A DNA stretch of 15,323 nt from positions 1 through 15,323 of the forward strand of contig USAY01000036.1 of the NCBI GenBank assembly GCA_900552755.1, written 5' to 3'. The position numbers and the translations under genes were made by a program. Of this stretch, positions 7,079-12,957 are shown piece by piece. Source of the stretch: an uncultured Collinsella sp. GTDB lineage: Bacteria > Actinomycetota > Coriobacteriia > Coriobacteriales > Coriobacteriaceae. The notes under the pieces are model-generated. The model did not search any database, had not been told where the DNA came from, and worked only from the letters and a program-made list of their open reading frames with translations. Position 1 is the first letter of the stretch. Each line of letters starts with the position of its first letter.

Positions 7079-7121
7079 CATTCTCATCAATACAAATCGG
7101 TAGCGCAAGGGGTGGTCCGTA

Positions 7122-7220
7122 ATGGGCAAAACGGTTTTCGCCGGCGGCGTGAACGGTGTGGGCGATATCGCCGGGCATCCCGCTCTGGAACAGGCGCAAC
7201 GAATGGGCATGGAAATCTAG
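7122..7220 (+). pseudogene. C-terminal remnant of a flavodoxin-fold NAD(P)H oxidoreductase
   Basis: A 32-codon frame reads MGKTVFAGGVNGVGDIAGHP then ALEQAQRMGMEI and stops at 7218-7220. The ending G-V---GDI-G-PAL--A--MG--I is that of small NADPH-dependent FMN reductases/flavodoxin-like proteins. There is no ribosome site and no upstream part. It lies directly behind the MerR-type promoter, so the original first gene of this transcript was probably such a reductase, deleted except for its tail. It is not a copy of the intact flavodoxin-like gene at 12262, whose C-terminus differs. Confidence 0.5.
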
Positions 7221-7284
7221 GCGGGCCACTTAACCGCGTGGAGGCAGATTCGTGTCCAGAACCATCGATAGGAGGAAATCGATC

Positions 7285-8049
7285 ATGGCAATTAAGCAGA
7301 CGGCGGGTAGAGATGCCCTGGGGGGCTTCGCCCCCAAATTCGCACAGCTCAACGACGATGTGCTGTTCGGCGAGGTGTGGAGCCGAGAGGGCGAGCTCTC
7401 CCTGCGGGACCGTAGCATCGTGACGGTGGTGGCCCTGATGGCGCAGGGCCTGACGGACTCTTCGTTCCAATATCATCTGATGTCCGCAAAGAACAATGGC
7501 GTGACCAGGACGGAGATAGCGGAAATCCTTACACATGCGGCGTTTTACGCAGGATGGCCCAAGGCGTGGGCGGCCTTTCGCATGGCGAAGGAGGTCTGGG
7601 CGGATAGCGATGCTGCTGATGCAAGAGCTAAGCACCAAAACGAGATGGCCTTTCCTATCGGCGCCCCCAACGACGCATTTGCGAAGTACTTTATCGGGCA
7701 AAGCTACCTCGCGCCCCTTTCCACCAATCAGGTCGGCGTCTACAACGTGACGTTCGAGCCCGGCTGCCGCAACAACTGGCACATCCATCACGCCAAAAGC
7801 GGCGGCGGACAGATCCTTGTCTGCGTGGCTGGTCGAGGGTTTTACCAGGAATGGGGTAAACCGGCACAGGAGCTGCGCCCTGGCGATGTAGTAAATATTC
7901 CCGCGGGCGTAAAGCATTGGCACGGAGCCGCGCCCGACAGCTGGTTCTCCCATCTCGCGCTGGAGGTTCCGGGCGAGGAGACCTCCAACGAGTGGTTGGA
8001 GCCCGTGGACGACGAGGAATACCTTACAGCGGCTGACAAGGAGGCTTAA
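7285..8049 (+). CDS. Carboxymuconolactone decarboxylase (AhpD-fold)-cupin fusion protein
   Basis: A 254-residue two-domain protein from ATG 7285 (GGAGG nine bases upstream). Residues about 25-105 are a CMD/AhpD-like domain (VWSREGELSLRDRSIVTVVA, FQYHLMSAKNNGVTRTEIAE, ILTHAAFYAGWPKAWAAF). It has no CxxC, so it is not an AhpD-type disulfide reductase, and the catalytic chemistry is unknown. Residues about 145-235 are a cupin with likely metal ligands His166, His168 or 169 and Gln176 (NNWHIHHAKSGGGQILVC) and His211/213 (IPAGVKHWHGAAPDSWF). Fusions of this form are common in gut anaerobes near MerR regulators and are thought to detoxify reactive small molecules. Here it is the only intact gene behind the MerR-type promoter. 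It is convergent with the sirtuin operon. Confidence 0.88.
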   Translation: MAIKQTAGRDALGGFAPKFAQLNDDVLFGEVWSREGELSLRDRSIVTVVALMAQGLTDSSFQYHLMSAKNNGVTRTEIAEILTHAAFYAGWPKAWAAFRMAKEVWADSDAADARAKHQNEMAFPIGAPNDAFAKYFIGQSYLAPLSTNQVGVYNVTFEPGCRNNWHIHHAKSGGGQILVCVAGRGFYQEWGKPAQELRPGDVVNIPAGVKHWHGAAPDSWFSHLALEVPGEETSNEWLEPVDDEEYLTAADKEA

Positions 8050-8127
8050 ACTTTGACACCCGAATCAGAGCCATCGCTTCTATGGGCGTGATGTCCGGGC
8101 TGATGAAAGCGCAAAAGCCTCGCCACG

Positions 8128-8976
8128 TTACTCGTCTCCCACCCGCGCCACCGAGAGCAGGGTGCGCAAGTCGGCCTGGATCGCCTCTGCTTTGCTTCCG
8201 AGCTGCAGCGGAGCCGAGTCGCCCGAGATGTTTACGCTCAGCAGGTGCGCATCCGGCAGCTTTGCGGTCATGCTCCAGAATGGGAGCGTGATGATACCGG
8301 GGGTCATCTCGCCCACGCCGAGCTCTAGCAACAGCACGCGGCTACTACCGCGCTCGCGCACGAAGTGCTCATATCGTTCGAGGCCCTCGCGCCATGCCGT
8401 GCCCTGCAAAAACGTGTCGTCGCGCACCCACGGCACAAGCTGCCAGCCGCAGTACGGGCATCGGGGGACATCCTCGCTGCGGATCTCGAACCCCGCCATG
8501 CCTGCGAGCATGCGCTCGACGTAGGGACTCGCATCGAAGATCTCATCGCAGCATGGTTGCTTGCACTGAAGGTGCGCGAAGCTTCCCTGATAGTTGCAGG
8601 TCCTCTCGGCAGGAAACGTCTTCTCGACCTGGGTGTCCACATTGGTGCTCAGGATGAAGTAATCCTTATGGCCGATGAGGGACCGCAGGTCGAGATAGGG
8701 CTGCGAGGCCGGCTCGCGCAGCATGAAATCGATGTATCGCGCGTAGTAGGCCCATTGCTGCTCGAGGCTGGGGTAGAGGTGGTAGAAGCCGTCGAAAAGG
8801 CTCTTGAAGCCAAAGGCTTGCTGCCAGTCCGCCATTCCGGCACGCGTCATGCCCGCGTGGTTGTAATGGTTGAACCCGGCGGCGCTCGACATGCCCGAGC
8901 CGATGCCGACGATGATGGCGTCGGCATCGTCGATAAGGCTTCGAAGCCTATACGCTTCCCTCTCTAGAGACGGCAT
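8128..8976 (-). CDS. Sir2-like NAD-dependent protein, class M-like, third gene of the operon
   Basis: A 282-residue sirtuin homologue. Rossmann NAD motifs: IIVGIGSGMSSAAGF (21-35), STNVDTQ (110-116) and LLLELGVGEMTPGI (216-229), with SVNI near 247. A zinc module is present: Cys138, Cys142/143, Cys173 and Cys176. In ordinary sirtuins a catalytic His stands before the Gly that follows the NID motif; here it is Gln130 (NYQG), as in class M sirtuins that transfer ADP-ribose instead of deacetylating. The start ATG 8976 overlaps the previous gene by 13 bases and has GAGGAG eight bases upstream, so the genes are coupled. The annotated family function would be NAD-dependent deacylation or ADP-ribosylation in the cytoplasm; the substrate is unknown. 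It is the last gene of three and convergent with the CMD-cupin gene; no clear terminator lies in the 78 bases between. Confidence 0.85.
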   Translation of the reverse strand: MPSLEREAYRLRSLIDDADAIIVGIGSGMSSAAGFNHYNHAGMTRAGMADWQQAFGFKSLFDGFYHLYPSLEQQWAYYARYIDFMLREPASQPYLDLRSLIGHKDYFILSTNVDTQVEKTFPAERTCNYQGSFAHLQCKQPCCDEIFDASPYVERMLAGMAGFEIRSEDVPRCPYCGWQLVPWVRDDTFLQGTAWREGLERYEHFVRERGSSRVLLLELGVGEMTPGIITLPFWSMTAKLPDAHLLSVNISGDSAPLQLGSKAEAIQADLRTLLSVARVGDE

Positions 8977-9662
8977 TGGGTAATCTCCTCGAAAGCCGGG
9001 GCCATATCGCCGTCAACGAGAATTGTCTCGCACAAAGCGTCGGGCGCCATGGCCTGGCTGTAGTTGAACACGATGTAGGTGGCGTGCTCGCTGTCGTTCG
9101 CGACCTGAGCGAGCATGCGCTTTATGATGCCGTTGCGCAGCCCCACGCCAAGCTCGAGAATGACAACCCTGCCATTGTGATGGACTTGCACAAGGCGTGC
9201 GAGTTCTTCGAGCTGGGCTGTAGCGAGGGCATCTGGATGAGCGAGACGCATTTCGTCAATCGACGTGCGTATGCTCCCCTCCGTTTCGAGCACGCTGTTC
9301 TCGTTGAACCCTGCACGTGCGAAGTGTCCGTCGATATTGCACGTGATCACGAAGGTGTCAGCGTGCTCCGTAAGATGCCGCAGCCTGTTCATGAGCGGGC
9401 TGGGCTCATACTCGACATACTCCTTTTGATGGAACCGCTCGGCCCATCGGCGTCGTACGTTTGCATCTAGAGAGGCGAGCCCCTGCAGTATGCAGCCGAT
9501 GCCGTCGGCCTGGGCGAGGTCCCCGTACGCCTCTCGGAAATGGGCGTCGGCGCAGAAGAGATTGAGCCCTTCCGCCATGTCGAGCCCGTTGCTGGCGCCG
9601 ATGATGACAAGATCCGCCTCGGCAAGTGCCTGGCCGATACGAACCGCTTTTACCGTTTCCAT
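8964..9662 (-). CDS. Short Sir2-like protein lacking the zinc module, second gene of the operon
   Basis: A 232-residue sirtuin homologue, shorter than its neighbours. It has the Rossmann loop LVIIGASNGLDMAEGL (18-33), TCNIDGHFARAGF (107-119, close to the canonical NID-L motif), then LETEG at 125-129, where Glu128 occupies the place of the catalytic His or Gln. VVILELGVGLRNGIIKRM (166-183) and a late VFNYSQAMAP segment follow. None of the four zinc cysteines is present; the stretch between NID and LELGVG is only about 55 residues and mostly helical. It may be a catalytically altered or purely regulatory partner of the two flanking sirtuins. It starts three bases after the stop of the first gene and overlaps the third gene, so all three are made together. 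Which chemistry, if any, it performs cannot be read from sequence. Confidence 0.8.
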   Translation of the reverse strand: METVKAVRIGQALAEADLVIIGASNGLDMAEGLNLFCADAHFREAYGDLAQADGIGCILQGLASLDANVRRRWAERFHQKEYVEYEPSPLMNRLRHLTEHADTFVITCNIDGHFARAGFNENSVLETEGSIRTSIDEMRLAHPDALATAQLEELARLVQVHHNGRVVILELGVGLRNGIIKRMLAQVANDSEHATYIVFNYSQAMAPDALCETILVDGDMAPAFEEITQCRL

Positions 9663-9665
9663 GCG

Positions 9666-10631
9666 CTACCTACCCAGTGTCTTGCGCACGTCGGCGAGCA
9701 CGTCGGCGATATCGGCGCGAACGGCGAGCCCCCGATCCTCGATTGCACGGGGGAGAAACTGCGTCCTGTTGTTCACGGCGATGTAGCCAGCCTGCGGTAA
9801 CTGCGCTGTGAGGGCCCAGAACGGCTCCTGAATAAACGCGGGCGTCATGCGGCCCACGCCCAGCTCAAGGAAGAGAATCTTCTGCCGCGCGTGCGCGTCG
9901 AGCCAGTCGGACACCTTGCGGTACTGCTCCTCGTAGAGCTCGCCCTGCAGGAAGTTGCCGTAGCCGCGAACCCAAGGGAACGCCTCTGCCCCGCAGTGCG
10001 GGCAGCGTGGCACGAGTTCTGTCGGAACCTCTAGGCCGTCTCCCATGGCCTCTACCATACGAGAGACCGGCTCGATGGCGTCCCATACCTCGTCGGTACA
10101 GCAACGGGAGCACTGGAAGAAGCGGTGGTCGCCTTGGATCTCTGCCACCTTCTCCCAAGGGTAGATTTTCATGAACTGCGTGTCCTGGTTGGTGGCGAGA
10201 ACGAAGAAGTCTTTCTCGGTAAGAATGGCGTCGAGATCTTTGTAGGGCCCGCGCAGCGGGGCGTTGAGCGTGGTGTCGAGGAAGGTGGCAAGGTAGCCCC
10301 AGCGCGACTCGGCGGTGGGCCAGCGGTAGGACGACCCTTCAAAAGCGCCTCTGAAACCGTAGTGCTCGGCGAATTTGCCGAAATGCCTGCGATAGGTCGC
10401 GTTGTCCTCGTAGTAGAAGTCGCCGCCGCCCGCCGCGGAGAGTCCGGAGGCCCCGCCCACCAGCACGCAATCGGCTTCCTCGATCATCCGGGCGAAGTCC
10501 TTGATTTGCTGGTCGTAGGGCTCCGGCTCGCGGGCGCTCAGCTCATAGGGCGTGCCGCCGGTGCGGTAGGCGGCCTGATGGGAAAACGATTGGTTGGTGA
10601 GTTCGATAACGAGCCGCTCGTATAGAGTCAC
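9666..10631 (-). CDS. Sir2-like NAD-dependent protein, class M-like, first gene of the operon
   Basis: A 321-residue sirtuin homologue from GTG 10631 with a weak AGAGAG upstream. After an extra 45-residue N-terminal part come VLVGGASGLSAAGGGDF (56-72), FVLATNQDTQFMK (143-155), EIQGD (164-168, Gln166 at the catalytic His site), zinc cysteines Cys174, Cys177/178, Cys210 and Cys213 (QCSRCC and RCPHCG), and LFLELGVGRMTPAFI (253-267). The Gln and the GGASG loop match class M sirtuins more than deacetylase classes. It is first in a three-gene operon behind a good promoter (10653-10681), facing a TetR gene. The two zinc-type proteins share the -PWVR----FLQG- segment, so they are clearly duplicates. 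The expected role is an NAD-using protein modification; the target is unknown, and no lipoate or macrodomain partner is nearby. Confidence 0.85.
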   Translation of the reverse strand: MTLYERLVIELTNQSFSHQAAYRTGGTPYELSAREPEPYDQQIKDFARMIEEADCVLVGGASGLSAAGGGDFYYEDNATYRRHFGKFAEHYGFRGAFEGSSYRWPTAESRWGYLATFLDTTLNAPLRGPYKDLDAILTEKDFFVLATNQDTQFMKIYPWEKVAEIQGDHRFFQCSRCCTDEVWDAIEPVSRMVEAMGDGLEVPTELVPRCPHCGAEAFPWVRGYGNFLQGELYEEQYRKVSDWLDAHARQKILFLELGVGRMTPAFIQEPFWALTAQLPQAGYIAVNNRTQFLPRAIEDRGLAVRADIADVLADVRKTLGR

Positions 10632-10652
10632 TTGATACTCTCTTTCAACTAC

Positions 10653-10681
10653 AATAAACAGGTGTCTATAAAAAGCATCAA
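10653..10681 (-). promoter_or_regulatory. Promoter of the three-sirtuin operon
   Basis: On the minus strand TTGATG (-35, 10681-10676) and TTTATT (-10, 10658-10653) are 17 bp apart, 22 bases before the GTG. The partial palindrome ATCAA-TG-TTGAT (10677-10688) covers the -35 and could be an operator. Confidence 0.6.
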
Positions 10682-10714
10682 TGTTGATTTACGTCAGAGC
10701 AATGAACAGTTTCG

Positions 10715-10739
10715 AGCTGCTGTCGATAAACGAGCAGCT
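10715..10739. promoter_or_regulatory. Inverted repeat in the sirtuin-TetR divergent region
   Basis: AGCTGCT (10715-10721) and AGCAGCT (10733-10739) are perfect inverted arms 11 bases apart, 36 bases before the TetR start and upstream of the sirtuin promoter. It is a candidate site for TetR autocontrol and for control of the operon. Confidence 0.35.
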
Positions 10740-10774
10740 TCTGGATATTGTTGAGCGCTGCAATTGGAGGGGCC

Positions 10775-11332
10775 ATGGAATCGGGGAAGATCGATCGTCG
10801 CCGACGCTATACGCTCTCGGTCATACGGGAGGCGTTCTTTGCGCTGCTGGCCGAGGTCGGCTTCGCGAAGATGACGGTGGCGGACATCTGCCGCTGCGCC
10901 GATATCAACCGCGGCACGTTCTATTTGCACTACGAGGACAAGTTCGCGCTGCTCGACGCGCTTATCGACGAGGCCCTGGCGGCGGCGCCCCCACTCGAGG
11001 GAACGGAGGCGGGGGCCCTCTGCCAGCGCCCGCCGGCAAACGATGACTATTATCTGCTCTACTCGGATGACGATGCGTACACCCGGGTGGCACAGCGTGT
11101 CGTCGAGCGCGGCGCTGAGCAGATGGTTCCCTCGATCATGGAGGAGACCGGACTCTCGCGTGAGGACGCCTATCTGCTCTTCGTTCACGACGTCCAGGGA
11201 AATCTCGCGGTCAACCGCCTGCTTGGTTGGAGGCGAGGACCCGAGTTCGCCCACGCCCAGGAGCTGCTCAGCGCCTATTCCGAAGGGGGCATGCGAGCGG
11301 TATCGGCTCCTTGCACACCGATCGCGAATTAG
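10775..11332 (+). CDS. TetR/AcrR-family transcriptional regulator
   Basis: A 185-residue regulator. The chosen start is ATG 10775 (MESGKIDRRRRYTLSVIREA), with GGAGGGG immediately upstream; a TTG 27 bases earlier is less likely. Residues about 10-57 are the DNA-binding domain: FFALLAEVGFAKMTVADICR then CADINRGTFYLHYEDKFALL. The rest is a helical ligand-binding domain (AYTRVAQRVVERGAEQM, MEETGLSREDAYLLF, NLAVNRLLGWRR) of unknown ligand. It is transcribed away from the three-sirtuin operon across a 143-base gap that holds a promoter and two inverted repeats, the usual arrangement for a TetR protein that represses its neighbour and itself. Its last four bases overlap the convergent cupin gene. 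A link between its ligand and the sirtuins would be inference. Confidence 0.88.
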   Translation: MESGKIDRRRRYTLSVIREAFFALLAEVGFAKMTVADICRCADINRGTFYLHYEDKFALLDALIDEALAAAPPLEGTEAGALCQRPPANDDYYLLYSDDDAYTRVAQRVVERGAEQMVPSIMEETGLSREDAYLLFVHDVQGNLAVNRLLGWRRGPEFAHAQELLSAYSEGGMRAVSAPCTPIAN

Positions 11333-11682
11333 AACATGATAGCGTCGTCGGCCGTGAAGGCATCAAGGGATCCCTGCTTGACCTGGATGCAGACGTATGT
11401 GATGCCCGAGTCGGATGCGGCGCGGAACTGACGGTGTGCGGCGGGGGAAATGCGCAGCCAGTCGCCGGCTGCAAGCTCGATATCCTCACCGTCGATCGTG
11501 ACCGAGCCCGCGCCCTCGAGCACGCCATAAATCTCCTCGTTTTCCTTGTGTGCATGGACAAACGGAACGCCAGCGCCGGCGGGAAGATTGTTGACACTCA
11601 CCTCTGCCCCGGTAAGCCCGAGCACTTCGTGCAGCTCGACACGGCTCTCATTACCGATGTGGGTCTTTGCATAATTAGCCAT
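11329..11682 (-). CDS. Single-domain cupin protein
   Basis: A 117-residue cupin (beta-barrel) protein. Motif 1 is VPFVHAHKENEEIYGVLEG (39-57), with metal ligands His43, His45 and Glu50 likely. Motif 2 is GDWLRISPAAHRQFRA (73-88), with His83. The small size and absence of other domains fit the cupin_2 family of metal-binding enzymes or sensors; which reaction it performs cannot be told. AGAGGAACC lies before ATG 11682. It is divergent from an HxlR gene, with overlapping promoters and a shared inverted repeat, so the HxlR protein most likely controls it. This is a common pair in anaerobes. It overlaps the convergent TetR gene by four bases. Confidence 0.85.
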   Translation of the reverse strand: MANYAKTHIGNESRVELHEVLGLTGAEVSVNNLPAGAGVPFVHAHKENEEIYGVLEGAGSVTIDGEDIELAAGDWLRISPAAHRQFRAASDSGITYVCIQVKQGSLDAFTADDAIMF

Positions 11683-11711
11683 AATGGTTCCTCTCTTTGG
11701 GTTGATTTACC

Positions 11712-11760
11712 TTGCAGGCATCTCCTGCGTGAGTTATATTCAACGCGAAGGCGCATGCAA
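11712..11760. promoter_or_regulatory. Overlapping divergent promoters (cupin and HxlR)
   Basis: Rightward: TTGCAG (11712-11717), 17 bp, TATATT (11735-11740). Leftward: TTGCAT (11760-11755), 16 bp, TATAAC (11738-11733). The two -10 boxes overlap, so polymerase cannot use both at once. GCAGG/CCTGC (11714-11728 region) adds a small inverted repeat inside the rightward promoter. Confidence 0.6.
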
Positions 11761-11765
11761 ATACG

Positions 11766-11793
11766 AGTACGCACATATTTGTAACTGCGTACT
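11766..11793. promoter_or_regulatory. HxlR operator candidate
   Basis: AGTACGCA (11766-11773) and TGCGTACT (11786-11793) are perfect 8-bp inverted arms, 12 bases apart. The site lies just upstream of the cupin -35 and just downstream of the expected HxlR transcription start, ideal for control of both. AGTA/TACT arms recall the sites of YodB/HypR-type HxlR regulators. Confidence 0.55.
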
Positions 11794-11833
11794 TTTTTGT
11801 GAAACCGGTATGGTCAAGGAGGTCGGGTCTCCC

Positions 11834-12160
11834 ATGATGGCGAAAGAGGAACTTCCGGAGTGTCCGGTCGCAACGGCGGTAGCGCTCATTGGCGGCAAGT
11901 GGAAGTTGCTCATTATCCGTAACTTGCGCGTACGCCCCTGGCGTTTCAACGAGTTGCGCCGCGACCTTGAGGGGATCTCTCAGAAGGTGCTTACCGACAG
12001 CCTGCGACAGATGGAGGATGATGGGCTGGTCTTTCGCCACGACTATGGCGAGAATCCTCCCCGCGTTGAGTATGGCCTTACCGAGCTCGGTCGCCAGATG
12101 ATGCCCATCATGGACTCGCTCGCAGACTTCGGCGCTTATTACAAGACGGTCGTTTCGTAG
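11834..12160 (+). CDS. HxlR-family transcriptional regulator
   Basis: A 108-residue winged-helix regulator. The start at ATG 11834 (MMAKEELPECPVATAVALIG) follows AAGGAGG 11 bases upstream; longer forms reaching 11684 overlap the promoter and are unlikely. The core is typical of the family: CPVATAV-LIGGKWKLLIIR (10-29), RPWRFNELRRDLEGISQKVL, TDSLRQMEDDGLVFR, PPRVEYGLTELG and MDSLADFGAYY. Cys10 is the only cysteine and matches the redox-sensing N-terminal Cys of HypR and YodB, where oxidation changes DNA binding; the same mechanism here is inference. The regulator is divergent from a cupin gene and upstream of a flavodoxin-like oxidoreductase in the same direction, so both may be its targets. 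Confidence 0.9.
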   Translation: MMAKEELPECPVATAVALIGGKWKLLIIRNLRVRPWRFNELRRDLEGISQKVLTDSLRQMEDDGLVFRHDYGENPPRVEYGLTELGRQMMPIMDSLADFGAYYKTVVS

Positions 12161-12261
12161 CGGACACGCTGCTTGGGGGGGGCGGAGAACCGCTACGAGG
12201 GTGCTAACGAAAACCTGTCCCGAATCATCGTGCGCCTGCGGCATGAAGAAGGGAGATTCCT

Positions 12262-12792
12262 ATGAATATCGTTGTATTGAGCGGCAGCCCGCGTAAGGGC
12301 GCCAATACCGACACTATGGTCGAGGCGTTTGCCGAGACCGCGCGCGAGGTCGGCCATACGGTCGAGGTCATCCGCGTTGCAGGCAAAAAGATCGCCGGCT
12401 GCCTGGGATGCCAGTACTGCCTCGCCCACGAGGGCACCTGTGTGCAGAAGGATGACATGGCCGATGTGATCGAGTCGCTGAAAGACGCCGATATGGCTGT
12501 CTTCGCTTCGCCTATCTACTGGTTTGATATTACTGCGCAGGAGAAAGCCGCTATTGACCGCCTGTACGCCTTCGGTGCCACGGGCTTCCCGTTCACCAAG
12601 ACGGCCCTTTTGCTCGATAGCCACAGCGAGGGCGTCTATGATGCGGCGATCGCTATGTACAAGTCAGCCTGTGCCTACTGCAAGTGGGAGGACCAGGGCA
12701 TTGTCACCATTAGCGGCATGACCGAGCGCGACAGCATGGCCTCCTCGCCCAAGTTGGAAGAGGTGCGAGAGCTCGCTCGCAAGCTGGCCTAA
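12262..12792 (+). CDS. Flavodoxin-fold NAD(P)H-dependent oxidoreductase (iron-sulfur flavoprotein-like)
   Basis: A 176-residue FMN-binding protein of the NADPH-dependent FMN reductase family. It starts at ATG 12262 with AAGGGAG seven bases upstream. The phosphate-binding loop is LSGSPRKGANTDTMV (6-20). GCLGCQYCLAHEGTCVQKDD (46-65) has Cys47, Cys50, Cys53 and Cys60 in the compact spacing seen in iron-sulfur flavoproteins. FASPIYWFDITAQEKAAIDR (81-100) is the conserved second flavin motif. The short C-terminus ends SSPKLEEVRELARKLA. Such enzymes reduce quinones, nitro compounds or other oxidants in anaerobes, using a bound flavin and, with these cysteines, possibly a 4Fe-4S cluster. It lies 101 bases after the HxlR gene in the same direction and is probably in that regulon. 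Confidence 0.88.
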   Translation: MNIVVLSGSPRKGANTDTMVEAFAETAREVGHTVEVIRVAGKKIAGCLGCQYCLAHEGTCVQKDDMADVIESLKDADMAVFASPIYWFDITAQEKAAIDRLYAFGATGFPFTKTALLLDSHSEGVYDAAIAMYKSACAYCKWEDQGIVTISGMTERDSMASSPKLEEVRELARKLA

Positions 12793-12807
12793 GGGCAAGG
12801 AGAACGC

Positions 12808-12837
12808 ATGGCAATCGATTGTAGCGCGAGCATATGA
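12808..12837 (+). other. Nine-codon open frame with a good ribosome site, probable deletion scar
   Basis: AAGGAG (12798-12803) and ATG 12808 open MAIDCSASI, then TGA. It starts 15 bases after the flavodoxin-like stop, exactly where an operon's next gene would begin. A real gene probably once followed and was removed; the region to 12957 is AT-rich and otherwise empty. Confidence 0.3.
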
Positions 12838-12957
12838 ATAGGGGTGTATTCCCTCAAGTGCCGTATAGAACAATTTTTTAACGCAGAAAAATAACTGAAA
12901 ACAAATTAATCCGCGTTAAAATATTGTCAAACAGAAGTTCATGAGGGAAGGTTGCGT

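Noticed and set aside
8082..8291. 69-codon plus-strand frame after the CMD-cupin gene
   Set aside because: It mostly runs antisense to the third sirtuin gene and shows no motif.
8128..10631. Sirtuins as a known phage-defence system (ThsA, DSR or Sir2-Argonaute)
   Set aside because: No Argonaute, TIR, SLOG or large helical domain is fused or adjacent; the proteins are short single-domain Sir2 types.
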